Shown here piece by piece: positions 49,261-62,013 of a stretch of DNA of 64,000 bases. A program made the position numbers and the translations under genes. Position 1 is the first letter of the stretch. Each line of letters opens with the position of its first letter. The notes beneath the pieces are model-generated. The model saw nothing but the letters and a program-made list of their open reading frames with translations, did no database searches and had not been told where the DNA came from. The DNA comes from Stromatinia cepivora (Eukaryota; Ascomycota; Leotiomycetes; Helotiales; Sclerotiniaceae): contig RCTD01000012.1 in NCBI GenBank assembly GCA_014898415.1, positions 1,426,001 through 1,490,000 on the forward strand. Reading direction: 5' to 3'.

Positions 49261-51218
49261 CTATTTTGTTGCAAGAGTAGTTGAGCTACTAACACTCCCA
49301 CTTCTACTATCCTTATCTTTAACACTTCCTTCTTCCGCACTTCTTTCTAAGAATCCCGTCCAGAGTTCTGAGAGAGACTCCTTCTGGGCGCTCGAGGGTT
49401 CGGTGAAAAACTCCGTGGATAATGATGGCGTGCTTGGTGTTCGATGAAATGGTGACATGGGTAGACGTAAGCTATTACTTGAAGCACCTGGTCTGGCTAG
49501 ACCAGCTTGCTCCTTTTGCTCATCTGTCCAGTTCAATAGTGAAGCAATAACTTGAAGGACTTGAAATTTCTTTGGATCTGAACGATCCAAGGAGAGGAAA
49601 TGTAAGAAGTGATTTGTGACGACTTGTCTGCACATTATTTATTAGTCATGAATCCATTTTAGCGGTGTTTCCGTAGTATACCTATCAACATTATCCTCAA
49701 CTTTTGACTTCTTAATAAATCTCAAGGCTTTTGTGAGGTGATCATTAATCACAATGGCTTCATGACGAAGTTTACCAATCAATAAGTTCTTTTCCTTCAC
49801 TTCCTTTTCGAAAGGTAGAAGTCGATCTAATTCTGTTTGAAGAGCTTCTTTCGAAGTTTCAGCCTCAACACATCTAGAATCTGAATCCTGAACGACTTTC
49901 TTGAGGGCTTGAATTTGCTCATCGTAACTTTCGACCATCTCTCGAAGTTCTCGTCTCCGAGTCTCTTGGATTTCTTGTAAAGCTCGTTGTAAACCATCAA
50001 CTGTCTGAGATTGGCTATCTCGTTCGGCGACTGCGGCTTCGTATGCTTCCTTTTGAGCAGAAAATTGTTCCTCCATATCAGAAACTCTGCTTTCCAGATT
50101 CTCCCTTATAGATCTCTCTTCCATAGCCAAAACCTCCCAATCCCCCATGGCTTCCTTTGCGGCATCGGCTTCCTCTTTAAGGTGTTTGGCCTGTTGAATC
50201 AAATCCTCCCTTTCATGGACCCAATTCTGTTGTGATAAATTATTGCGGTTTCGCATGCTCGAAAGTTCCTTGGAAGATTCATTCATTTCATTCCGTAGTT
50301 TGGATACCTCATCCTCCAATCCTTGGATAGTGCTTTGATATGATTCCATTTGTGATTCCAAATCTTCGATTTTCTCGTTAGCTTCCGCCAATTCTTCCTT
50401 ATCCGCTTTTAATCGTTCCCCCAAGGTAGTTTTGATCGTATTGACGCGTGTAAGTAATGTGTGATATTGGGATTCCCAATTTTCTCTTGAAGATTCAGTC
50501 TCCTCTAATTCCGCTCGAACTGTAGAAATTTCCTCTGCATGTTGGCTCTTTAATGCGGCAATCTCTTCTTTGTACTTTTCTTCGACAGACGATAGATTCT
50601 CGGAGTATTGACCTTTAGCTATTGAATCTTCTTCCGAATGCTTGCCCTGAATGTCCTCGAGAGATTTTCGCAATTGTTCAACCTCAGCGCGCAGTGCCTG
50701 ACGTTCTGCCGTCATTGCTTCCAGTCGAATGCTTGCATCTGATCCATCTGATCCATTGGTTTCCGAGGGCCCTTCTGCCTCCTTGGTGTTAGATTGTGTT
50801 TGCGCAACAGTATGGCCATTGCCTGCGGAGTCATTTTTGAGGCCATTCGTCTGCGAATCTGTGCCTGCTGGAAAATGAGCATCTTTTGGGGTATTCTATT
50901 GATAATTGTCAGAATGCGCTTATGTTTGAGTAATGAACAGGTGTCATTCGTACCACAGTTGACTGTCCAGATTCCTCTGGATTCCCTTCTTCTGTCACGT
51001 TTACTGTGAGGTCGTCTCCTTGGTCTTGACCCTGAGGAATTTCTCCGTTCGATTTCGATTTAGCATTCTTCTTCTTCTTGTTATTCTTCTTTTTTGCTAT
51101 TATTTTGTCAGTGGTAATTTTGATAACATGAGGTTCCCCACCATTAACAGCGAGGTACAAGGGGAAACGAACCTGGAGAAGTAACATTGGAAGAATCTGG
51201 AGGAGCCGTGGCTGACAT
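49261..51218 (-). CDS. RUD3: Golgin RUD3 (GRAB domain, GMAP-210 homologue)
   Basis: Four exons on the minus strand: 51173-51218, 50954-51096, 49682-50895, 49261-49627 (589 aa). All junctions keep frame; the last intron splices NVDR to QVVTNHF. Residues 16-30 form a Lys/Asn-rich basic patch. A coiled coil of about 320 residues follows from MTAERQALRAEVEQL. The C-terminal GRIP-related Arf-binding (GRAB) region is LRHEAIVINDHLTKALRFI...RQVVTNHFLHFLSLDRSDPKKFQVLQVIASLL, then a Ser-rich tail. Rud3 binds Arf1 at the cis-Golgi and tethers vesicles. Length and order match fungal Rud3. The alternative, a generic myosin-like coiled coil, is excluded by the conserved C-terminus. Confidence 0.92.
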
Positions 51219-54050
51219 TATATGATAACGGTAACAAATTGGATAATAAACAAGAGAACTCTCTCTGTTGGACAAATCGCAAATCAATATCAATTATTGT
51301 CGAGGCTTTGAACATTGGAAAGTTAGCGCTTTCTAATTATGGTACTATACATTTTTAGTCGAAGTCTAAGAGCTGCGTAATGATTCGGTTTAGGCTTAAA
51401 GAACTTACCGTAGTCATATATAATTTATCCCTGTATTCACACTAACAGAAGTATTTCACAAGATCCGAAAACAACACATTTGCCATTCACCTGCGCATGA
51501 GATAATGATAGCCAACAGTACAACAATATTTTGACTGAAAACATGTCAAGACAAAACCTGAAAGCCACAATATCATTACCCAAGTCTATCAGAACCAGTC
51601 TCCAGACAATGACTCGAGATACCTGCATACACGCTGGTTACTTCAAATTCAAATCAGGTTTGATATACTGGTGGTGAATGCTCAGACACGGGGATGAGGG
51701 GGCTATAGTCAGACTTGCTCTCTGATTGCCAATAATATTCATTGATTTCTGTCTGTGTTGCCAACAGAAGTTCATAATTTGAAATTAGCTGTCCAAATCC
51801 ATTCAAGCTGATACAAGACAATCATGATGTTGATGGGAGTAGGCTATTCAATAGATATCTTTCCGCCTTACCAGTCAAGCCTATGTTTACTAGGTATATA
51901 AAGCGCATGAAAGTATCTGGGGAAGTCCCTCTATAGTTTCAAGTCCCAGGGTTGTATCACTATCCTCACTATCCCACACTTTCAGCACTTACCATTCAAC
52001 TCTACTTCTCCTATTATGGGCGCCACACATCGAAGAGATTGGAACTCCGCACTTACGACAAATGGGCTGCAACAATGTCGGAGCAATTCCTCTAGACGAA
52101 CAAGAAGACATCCAAGCCACCGCAGACCATACAAGTGCCACACAGAAGGTTCACCGCTCCGGGGAAAATTTGTCACTCCGCAAGTTTGGACGGCAATGCT
52201 GATAGTATCAAAAGGAACACATGCGCAAGAACTCAGGGATTGGTAAAGGGTGAATTGGTAACTGGTAATGTACCTCCCCATCTTGCACAAAGCATGTTCT
52301 CTCAACCCAAAACGTACCCTATCCTCATGCGATAAAGCACCGGGCCTGGTGATCCAGCTTTCGATGATCGTATTTCACAACCCTAAAGGCTAAGAAATAA
52401 AGTTTTAAACATTGACAGTTGACAGATTTGATTGAAAGAGCTTCAAAACACAAGATATCGAGTTCAATAGTACCCCTGCATTGAATCTTGCAGATGCAAA
52501 GACGATAAAAGGAATTTATTGATCCTAGAATCAATTATGGCGGAAATCAGCCTGCATATGCAAGCATCTAGAAGCTCGCAAAATACAAATCTACAGAAAG
52601 TTCGTGAAGAATTCAGGAATACGCACTTGAGCTTTGCCGCTGAAACGCAAAAGAAGATTTACGAAGAGACTATCAAGCCCGATGCCCATCTGGATAACGT
52701 CAGCCAGGCTCACAGAATTTCACGCAAACCATGACGCAAAATATCCTCTCCAAGTTCAATTCCTGGGGAACCTCGAAGACCAACCTGTACAATACGCAGA
52801 CAAGGTTTGAGATTTAGAAAAGTATCCATGGCAGACCATCGCCAGCCTCCAGATCACAAGCAAGGTAGTCTTATACCTCCAAGCAAAACGTTCAGGGAAG
52901 ATCACATGGGATTCAATCCATGGCATGGACTCAAGAGCTTGCAACCTTTAGGATCACTGAATAGATTAGAGAGAGTTGTCTATCCTGCTCCTAGTGCCTT
53001 CCGCAGCAAGAAAAATGGGAGGAAGTGGTTGTCTATTCATAGCAGTGATTCGTATTTCAGATGAAGGCTTGGTCGTTGAAGAGTTGAATTGTGGTTTATG
53101 AGCAGGGACTGGACTTTGCGAGTTAGGAAGGCCAGTATATATATCAATTATTTAATGTTAATAAATTTCTCATATCCTACAGTCTTTTCATCTAGTCTGA
53201 GTTCCACACCCATTTCATCCAATTAACCTTTAAATCCTCCCATCTCTTCCATTTCAACTATCCCGTCTCGTCCTCATTGTAACTTCACAGCCTCAGGCAT
53301 CACTATCTCCTTCCACCCCCAATTACCTAATCACAACTAAAATGCACAGACCTCCACTCCACCATAAAACCCTTCACCTCATCTCAACTCCTTCTCTTTC
53401 CTCTTTACATATAACCACAGCATCTGTTGTCAGCCCTACGTAGACTTGTCTAGGTTTACTTAGACGTGTTTAGGTAGGATTGTAGTAGAGATTTCTTCCA
53501 CAAAACCCAAGTACTGAAATGGATAGCTCAGAATAACCTCTGAAAAGGGGAGGGCGCTTCAAAATCCTGGTTATTGTCTATGCTCGATGGACTTTTCAGG
53601 TTCGCTTTGTGTCTACATTTTTTTTATGGGAGGATTGGTCTTTATGGGAATAGAAATGGGAATGGGGATAGGTGTGGGTAAATGGGGTGGAGGATGTGAA
53701 AAGGAGGGGAGTTGTAAAGGTAGTGTAGGCAATAGCAATCCATTCACATTTTCAATAGGCAATTTGTCTCGTCCCATATCCATCAACTACATGGGCTCAC
53801 CATGCACGTGCAGCGAACTCAACAGACAAATAATGAGCAAGCTCAAGTGATTCGCTTTTGATATCCATTTCGATATCCTAAGAACAACAGCTAACTAGGT
53901 CCAGTGGATTGACCCTGGACTTTCACATTTCCTCGCAAAGGATCTCTATTAAATATCCTAAGAACGATAGTATCTTTCGAAACAATCATCTATAAGTCAT
54001 AAGTATCTCCTAGTCGAATACATCAGGAACGGGCTGGATTACTGTATCCC
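51219..54050. other. Gene-poor region
   Basis: 2.8 kb. The best candidate is a 65-aa frame at 52537-52734 (MAEISLHMQASRSSQNTN..., helical and polar), with weak support. Frames near 52016-52246, 52807-53064 and 53587-53850 show no motif. 53170-53400 is CT-rich. Confidence 0.45.
52537..52734 (+). CDS. Possible small ORF, 65 aa
   Basis: ATG-initiated, Gln/Ser/Lys-rich helical sequence ending HRISRKP. No family recognised, no neighbour in a joinable frame. Could be chance. Confidence 0.2.
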   Translation: MAEISLHMQASRSSQNTNLQKVREEFRNTHLSFAAETQKKIYEETIKPDAHLDNVSQAHRISRKP

Positions 54051-55917
54051 TCACCTCTTCACCCATCTCAATCCCACACTCTCCGGATCAACCATTTCAT
54101 GCAACATATGTCTCTCATGATCAACCACCAAACTACTCTTCCAGGCCCTCGCCCTCGCCTGCTCCTCCGTCTCTCCTTCCTTTGGTACAACCTCAACCTT
54201 CCAATCTTTGAATAATGCAGCCAACACGGCAACAAGTTCCACCTGCGCAAATTTCCTACCTGGACATACTCGTTGACCCCATGCGAATGGCATGAAGTGA
54301 TTCGATGTGTCTACTTCGACTTTTTCCTTATCAAAAACTTGCGTGCCAGACTTATTGGTAGGAGTGGAGGTAGATGATATGCTAATGAAACGACTCGGGT
54401 TCCAGGCTAGAGGATTAAAACCCCAGTATCTGGGATGCGCGTGCAATGCGGGAATGGAACAGTGAACGGCGGTATGAGGTGGGAGGATATATGTTTGGCC
54501 ATTGACTTCGAGGGTTTGTTCTCGTGAACCAGTGGTCTTGACGAGTTGAGATAGGGGGTGACAAATACGGAGGGTTTCGAACTGCCTTTTGTGAGTTTTT
54601 ATCTCTTTTTTCTCTCGTTGGGGATTAGAGACTGAGAGAACTTACAACAACAGCTCTACAGCGCTTCAATTTAAAGTATGTTTCGTATTTCCAGGACTCT
54701 AGACTCTCATCTGTGGGTAAATAATAGTTTATCTCCTCGGCAATCCAATCTTGCGTGTCAGGATTTGCAGCAAGATGAATCAGCAGATTGGTGAGTGCAA
54801 TAGCTGTCGTATCATTACCAGCAAAAGCATAGACGAAGAGATTGCTCAGTATCTCTTCTCTCGTAAGCGTCATCTTTCTTCCCTTATCCCAAGTTTTGTC
54901 CGTAATCGTAGCGTCTGCCTCCAATTCTTCTCCTTCCTCACAAGCTTTAACCAACCGCGCTACTAGATGTTGATTTTCGATCTCTCCGCATGTAAGATGC
55001 GCTTTCTCTTCATCCATCAAACCGAAGATATAGGAGCGAAAATCGTTCATGGCCTTGGCGGCATTTTTGAATGATGTAGGTGTCCACCATGCTTTTAGAC
55101 CTTGTTCTCCAAAGACGAATATTTGGATGATAGATGACAGGATTGTGGAGAGAGATTCTCGGTACTGATATGATTTATCGTTCTTACGAGTATCCGGCTT
55201 CTCAACTTCTTGGCCTTCAAATGGATACACTTCATTGAACATTGCAGCTGCAAGAACATTAAGCGTAAAGTTTTTGGTATCCAGATGTGTAGACCGGATT
55301 GGTTGTTTCGCTTGCTGTGTCCAGTACTCCAGCATTCCTTTCGCTTGAGCTAATGACTGTTGCCAAACCAGCTCATTATTCTTCTCAGTAAAAGTCACCG
55401 TCGTCATCTTCCTATGAGCTTGCCACTCCGCATCATCCGTGGTAGACAAATTCCTCCCATAAACATCCAATACAGCCATCTCCTCCATATTCCTCCTAAA
55501 CTCCGTTCTCCTCCCCAAAATATCATAGATAAGCTTAGTATCAGCAACACAAAGTTGTATACCCGCAGGATGAACAATCAGAAATGCATCACCATAATCA
55601 ACATGAATTTGGGCTCGTTCATTGGCTTCCCAGCCGTGAGAATAAATGCGTGTGAAGTTCTCAGATGCAATACCAAGTCGTTGACAAAGTCGGACAATGG
55701 AACTGCCGTAGAGAAGCCAGATGGGGTTCATGGGTGAAACATAGCGGACGAGATAGGGGAGACCGATCGCGCGGGCTTTGGCACGGTTGGTGGCGAGGGA
55801 TTGAGCTGACCAGGTTGTCAATGCAAGTGGGAGAGCGAGAAATGTGATGGCGATGGTAAGTAGCAACATGGTGTAGCTACTTGAGACACCAGTTGATAGA
55901 TATGTATGAAACATCAT
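54051..55917 (-). CDS. Cytochrome P450 monooxygenase
   Basis: Two exons on the minus strand: 54646-55917 and 54051-54581 (600 aa), with a 64-bp intron splicing CRAVV to FETLR. An N-terminal membrane anchor (about residues 14-35) places it on the ER. The I-helix oxygen-binding motif is AGNDTTA. The K-helix ExxR is ETLR, right after the splice. The heme loop FAWGQRVCPG has Cys530 as thiolate ligand. The PERF-like segment reads NPSRF. The CYP family and substrate cannot be assigned by eye; xenobiotic or secondary metabolism is plausible because a broken MFS transporter diverges from it. The start is the first of two adjacent ATGs. Confidence 0.9.
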
Positions 55918-57127
55918 TGGAATTTTGATAGGAAGTTCTCGATACGATGTAAGTGTTTGTCAAGTTGTCGGAAAGAAAGATGTCGTGAAATAATTTGAAA
56001 TTACCCCTCAGACACGACCCCAAGTTGAATTCACTTTCATACTGTCGGGTGTATCTTGTTATTACAGAGGTTCTTTGAAGCGAATGGAAGCCGAGCCCAG
56101 CTCATCGGCAAACTTTGTGCGGCACAATATATTGTGTGGAGCCGAACAATTCATACATGTCAGCTAGGAACACTTGTTGGAAAATTGAGCAATGAACATT
56201 TGTGAAATTGCAATATTGGTCTGCTAGTCCCTATTTAAATTTCTGTTCTCATTTCAATAGACAAGGCTTTGCCTGTATCAAGTGGTTGTGAAACTAATAT
56301 TGTCAAATTTGTGCTATTGTGAGAATATCACGTTTTTGTTTGTGCTTTGATGAGGTCACGGTTGTCTTTTTAGACGTTTGAACTTCAAACTGGTTCACCT
56401 ATTTAATTGTTTAATTATTTATTCTTTCTTCCAAAAAGGTTTATGCCATGAAATCGTAATACGTTTTTGGTGCTTCCCTTTCTGATGTTCGGTGATCCTC
56501 CGCGTAATGTCGTTGATATGAAGGAGCATATTTCAAACTCCAGGGCAAAGGCCAAATCCCCGGCGCCTCGGATCCAAGGAAAAAGAAACTGGTAGTATCG
56601 CATAACATATGATTGGCATCAACGTCGAGATGATCCTCTACCCATACTTTGGATTCTTCATAGAACGTATTCTGGAGTTGATCTCTGGAGAGAGAAGAAT
56701 GTCTTGTGGATTAAGCTCTATCACCATGAAAAAATTGATAAGACGTAATGTAAGCACATCCGGGGGCTTTTTCAACGGCTGTAATTAAACGAGGACAACA
56801 TCAAAGAATGTGATTTTGCGGGTCAGTCATGTAAAGCATTTCAAGGAGTCCGAACCTGCGAAGAGCTAGCCGGTATATGAACCGTATTTCATAACCTACG
56901 CATGATGGCCAATAGTTGGAAAGTCCAAGGGGACGATCATAACAACTCTCTTGCTATTTGCAAGTATAATTAGCTTTTGTGTTGCGGCAATTTTCTCTCC
57001 GTACAGGGGCATCGGCCAATCTTTGATGCGACGATTGCTTGTCAACTTCACACCACAACTTCCTTTGCTCGAAGCCCAGTTTCTTTAATTCCAGCATATC
57101 TATTCTAGAAGAAGCCTAGATATCCAA
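55918..57127. promoter_or_regulatory. Divergent region between the P450 and the MFS relic
   Basis: 1.2 kb without a gene. A 14-bp palindrome CACAATATATTGTG near 56126-56139, about 210 bp upstream of the P450 start, could be a dyad factor site (speculative). Confidence 0.35.
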
Positions 57128-57905
57128 ATGGACGAGGAGAAAAATAACCTTTCAAGAACTCCGGTCGAAAAGGAAATGCTTGCAGCTGATGATCAACGCA
57201 AAGAGTCGCTAGAGGATGTCCAAAATCCCTCAGCCTTATACCTCACTGGATGGAGGCTGACACTAGTAACGATATCTCTCGCCTTGGGGATGTTTTTAAC
57301 AGGTGTTGATAGCAGTATCATTGGCGTGGCAACTCCTGGCATTACAACCTCATTACATGCTATTGATGACCTTGCCTGGTATGTTTCTGGCTATATGCTC
57401 CCACATACCGTTCTTCAACCCATCTTAGGTGCTTTATAAGAATCTTTCAACGTTAGATCTGTCTTCTTGGCCTCTTTTATAATATTCGAAGTTGGGTCTT
57501 GTCTCTGTGCTGCTGCACCTACTTCTGCTTTTTTATAATTGGTAGGGTTATAGCCGGACGTGGTGCAGCTGAATTCCTCTAAGGAACACTGGCAATCGTT
57601 GGACTTTCTGTGCCAAAACGCAAGGTCCCTTTGTACTCCGGATATCTTCTTAGCGTACAAGGCATCAGTGCATGTACTGCTCCTATATTTGGGGGCAAAT
57701 TCACTCAACCAAATGGATAATAGCAAACTTACATCCAAAAGCACCGATGCCATGACACTTTGTCAGTCTCAAAACATGTTGATATGCTAATCGAGCTAGA
57801 AACTTGCCAATCGGTGGTGTCGCTTTGGGCATGGTGATGTTGTTCGTGAAGTCAAGATTGCCAAAACAAGCCCGCGATATCAGATCACCACCCCTCCTTC
57901 AAAGA
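57128..57905 (+). pseudogene. Truncated MFS drug transporter (DHA2/14-TMS type)
   Basis: Starts well: a polar tail, then GWRLTLVTISLALGMFLTGVDSSIIGVATPGI and the YVSGYML helix. TAA follows at 57437-57439 where the family has Tyr (GALY). The same frame then continues (SVFLASFIIFEVGSCLCAAAPTSAF). A frameshift near 57535 leads to IIGRVIAGRGAA, another TAA near 57582, and GTLAIVGLSVPKRK...PLYSGYLL...GISACTAP. Further stops and a disordered patch follow before NLPIGGVALGMVMLFV. Sequence after about 57905 no longer matches. Only the first five or six of 14 helices remain, so it is a dead gene. Such pumps often sit beside P450s in toxin or detoxification clusters. Confidence 0.8.
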
Positions 57906-57918
57906 TTACGGTAACTAT

Positions 57919-60900
57919 ATGGTCCAGTGGAAAATCGTCGCTGAGAAATTGCAATGTGCAAGTGACCAGGCTTTCACCGGTTCCATATCCTTCATACACG
58001 AGGACCCAAAGCTTTTGATGGCTAGGCTTAACATCCTTCAAGATCGAAACAAGGTCATGAAGAAATCGACAAGTCTTCTTATTAACCGAAATGTTGTTCA
58101 CAATACCGTTGTTAGGCAGTATGGACTAGTATTCGAGCTTTATAGAAATTACATGGAAGACTTGCTCGAGTAAGCTACCATTCTTTATGGGATTCCCTGA
58201 GATAATGCTGATAATCATGCAGATCGTTGAAATCCAAAAGGGAGAAGATCTATACACATGCGTTGACAGACTTTGAGGGCGATAAGGGAGGTGTGGCAAG
58301 AATCTCTGCCCACCGAAACAAGCTTCTTGCAGAAAATCATCTGCTACTCGAGGAAAAAGAATATGTATGTAACAACACTTAATCGGTATCTGTCTCTGCC
58401 TTCGGCATACGAAGTCAACCAATTTTTTCAAAAGATCAGATTGGCCCTTGAATTGTTATCATTGGGTAAGATTAAATAGAACTGGAGAGATTCAAATCGA
58501 ATATAGTCGAAGCGGAAAGGGCAGTCACCACGGAAACGAACAAGAAGAGAAAATTTTCAAACGATGTAGCAAACGATTTGTTTCTGACATTTGTAGACAC
58601 AATACGAGAGTCCCTGAAACAGCTCGAGGTAGAAGAAGTGGTATATACGGAATTGCAACAATCTCTCACGAACGTTTCCAAAGAGGCAATCCCTGGACTA
58701 AAGTACTATAGTGTCATAGAAAAAGAGCTGGGCTCAGGTTACGACTTCATTCGTTCTAAATATTCTATCCGTCAACCAACCTCATGTGAATGCAACACAG
58801 GAACATTCCTCAGGCCTACACACACAGATCACAAAGATCACATAGCACTAAATAATAAATATGAATGGGTATGCTATCCTCGTGAGGAAATAGCCCTATC
58901 AAAACTGGAAAGAAATGCAGCATATGAAAGCTTCGGAGATATCCTAGAAAAGCTGATAATTGATGCTGTAAGTTGTGAAGCCTCACATCAGGAGCGTGTT
59001 TGGTCGTGCATAGAACCGGAGTTATTACAGACCATTGCCCAAAACATGCTCGAAGATAAAAAGAAAATTGCAAATTCATTCAGAAAACTGGCACCTGAAT
59101 GCAATCGCGCTGGTCCGCCTCTGACATTAGCCGATACTTTTGCCATTTACATGAAAGCTCAGAACGAAAAAGCAAAAACATGAGAGGCAAAAAATCGAAA
59201 GTACTAGTGCGAATGCTAGCCTTCTCGGCAAAGATACGATGACCTTGGGCCCCCACGAGGAACAGGCAAAGCTAATGGAAACATGCAAAAAGGAAGCTAC
59301 CCGATTACTGCTCAAGCAAATTTCTTCAAGAGCTCGTGAGATGACTGAGAAGGAGGCCGAAGTGAAGCATCTTCGTGATCCAAACCACAACCGAGAGCAA
59401 GTATTCAAGAACCAAACCGACGAACTGGAGTCCAATTCGATCGCAACGAAAGAAAAGCTTGCAATTGCCAGGCACTGAAAGAACTTGAAAAAGTCCGGGA
59501 CAAATACTTGGCCAAGATACAACGGGGTCATGATAAGTTTTCCACACTTGAAAGAGAATTGAAGGCCGAAGAAGAGGCGCACACCATTACGAAGTTAGAT
59601 AGCGCATCCACGACGGCCAAACTCGCTCGACAGAAAGGAAAATATGAACTATTTGTGACCAAAACCGTCGAGGTCATCCAGGAACCAAATGAGTTGCGAA
59701 AAGAGCTAGATGAATTGCGAGATTCTCGTGTCACGCAGGCTCAACTCAATGACAGCGAAAATGCCAAAATTACCAAAGCTGTAAAAGAGGCTGTTCAAAC
59801 TCTCGAGGCTAAGGCTACCGCTGCGGTCCAAGAACTCCCTCAGCTCAAGGAGGACTACACGAAGCAGACTGGAGAGTTGAGTCAGATGAAAGAGCATTTG
59901 GCTGTGTTGGAGAAGATACAGTACTAGTCAACTTATATTACCCTACAACCTAATTTCAGTTTTTCTATATATTCAATATCTACTTTTCAATTTAATTATA
60001 AAATCAACTATTAATTATTATAATCCAAAATTTGAATATATTGAAATTCTATATCTATATTACTCCTCAAAAAAAATTCAAATCTTTATTACTTTATAAT
60101 TAATCAATATTTTGTATATCAGCTTTTTGTTGTAATACAAACCTCGATTCTATTAAATATACTTGCCCTTAATTTATTGAATAATTCTTGATCTAATATA
60201 TTCCAAATTATTTGTAAATAGTTTTTTAATCTCTATTTAATATATTCTGATTCGTTTTTGTCGATTTTAATATTAAAAAATATCTTATATAATTTTACTT
60301 TTAAAATCTATCAAATATATTTAATAGAATTAAAATTAAAGGAATAAAAAGATCAATCCTTTAATATTGGAATCTCTTTCTTTTGAAATTAGTTTTGTAT
60401 TTTGTAGATATAATAAATAGAAATATTATCTTGTATAAATTCATATTTTGGATTTAACTTTTCAAAAGTAAAATTTATTTTAATATCAAGGATCTTGAAA
60501 TATAAATTAATATTATATTTATATTTTTTATTCTCAAAATCTTTATTTATTATATATAAATTATTTTTTCCAAAATCCCAAAAGCCCTTTCAAACTATAA
60601 CCTTCATATTCTTATTCGTATTATATATTTAAACTATTCTAAATTCCTATTTCTAAATAAGAATACAAAAATATCATTCTCCTTTTTTACTCTATCTTTA
60701 TTTTACAAAACACTTATCGCTTTATACAATTAATCCTTATTCCTTTATTATCAATCTTTTATATACTAAATATTATACAAATCATTTAAGTATATATACC
60801 TAGATAAATTCCAACCGCTTTTTATATTTCCAATTAATGATTCCATAAACCTTCAAAATCTTTTTAATAATAAAAACACTATATTTAAAACTTATAATTA

Positions 60901-61493
60901 TTTTTGTTTATATATAAATTGATTTTGAATATAATCGAATATATCGAACTAATATATATTCTTCTTTTTCTATATAAAATTTAATTTGAGAAATACAAAA
61001 TAAATTTATTCCTTTATTATATAATATATTTTACTATAAAATATAATGAACAATTTGTATTTCGAAATTGAAATCAATTGTAATATAATAAGGATTAGAA
61101 TCATTAAAAATCTTGTTAATAATTTTGTTATATAAATATAAAGTAAAATGCTTAAAAGTTAGCTCCTTTTCAATATTCAAAATTCTGAAAGTATATTATA
61201 GTATTATTGATGAATAAATAATAAAGAGAGTTGAAATTCAATTCGCGAAATTTACGCGTTTTTAAGGTTTTGGGGTAATATAAGTGCACGGTTACTGTAC
61301 AAATTGCGACGAAGAGTGAAAATGAGTGTTGGTGAAGGAGTTGAAGGAGAACGAAAAGTCTGTTAATACGAAGAAGAGTGGTGAGAATCAGGGTCTACGG
61401 GATCAATTGGTTGTCGAGTAAGACAAATGCAAGCAATTGGAGGAGCAACTGGCTCGATGTAGGAATATTGCAGCAATGCTGCAGAATGTTTAG
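57919..61493 (+). pseudogene. Coiled-coil protein gene, split by an AT-rich transposon
   Basis: Exons 57919-58169, 58223-58364 and 58488 onward join in frame (introns 53 and 123 bp; the second acceptor is my choice). They give a charged helical protein (SLKSKREKIYTHALTDFEG, then VDTIRESLKQLEVEE). The frame shifts +1 in an A-run near 59172-59177 and shifts back near 59466-59475, so the final frame equals the first. The coiled coil then runs to 59918, where an AT-rich element starts. Beyond it, at 61300, the protein text continues in frame (LEKI then QIATKSENE). A further missing base near 61327 and a TAA near 61426 follow, and the last stop is TAG at 61491-61493. No family recognised beyond coiled coil. 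It begins only ~15 bp after the MFS relic, so the true 5' end may be lost. Confidence 0.65.
59919..61297. mobile_element. Degenerate pogo/Fot1-like (Tc1/mariner) DNA element
   Basis: 1379 bp, about 80% AT. It is bounded by imperfect inverted repeats: left CAGTACTAGTCAACTTATAT..., right ...ATATAAGTGCACGGTTACTG. The match continues through TATTACCC and AACCT. TA flanks both ends (59917-59918 and 61298-61299), the Tc1/mariner target. Ends beginning CAGTA are typical of pogo-like elements. No transposase frame survives. The size is below a full Fot1 copy (about 1.9 kb), so it is an internally deleted or non-autonomous copy further eroded by RIP-like mutation. Confidence 0.75.
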
Positions 61494-62013
61494 GTATTCA
61501 GCGTGTTTTGAGCTACGCCGATCAAGGGCTATTGCAGTTGTGTCACGGCGAGTTTCTTTGGCGGGCATATGTACGAATTACTTCGCAATCTGCAACCCGG
61601 ATGAGGATTTTCGTCCGAGAAAGGGGTATTTGTCGGGGTCGTATTCCGGGAACATCATATGGCATTGGGTATTAGGCACATTATTATACTTAATAAGTCC
61701 ATGTACTTTAGAGCCGAGATGTGTTTAACTAACTGGATCAATCTTGCATTGATGGCGTTGTATATTGTTCTTCGGTGGCTTCGCTTGGAAAAGGGGTGTT
61801 GATCTAACTTCTCAGCTGATCACTACTAGCCTCTTCCTAGATTACTTTACACCAGTCCTTTAAGCTGATAGAATTAGGGACGTGCTTGTGATAAGCACCT
61901 CAAATGCATTGTTTTTATTAGCTGCAAGGATATCTTTCACAAATGCGCTCGCAACTTTTATCTCCGTTCTTCCTCCAAACTCATGCCAATTCTATTAAGG
62001 TCTCATTTCCGAA
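61494..62013. other. Spacer downstream of ERG19
   Basis: About 520 bp; 3' UTR of the ERG19 gene (minus strand) and leftover sequence after the coiled-coil relic. No gene. Confidence 0.5.

Noticed and set aside
53587..53850. 87-aa Gly/Met-rich frame
   Set aside because: Low-complexity purine-rich sequence, no conserved features.
61378..61728. 116-aa frame
   Set aside because: Starts at GTG and overlaps the relic of the coiled-coil gene in another frame.
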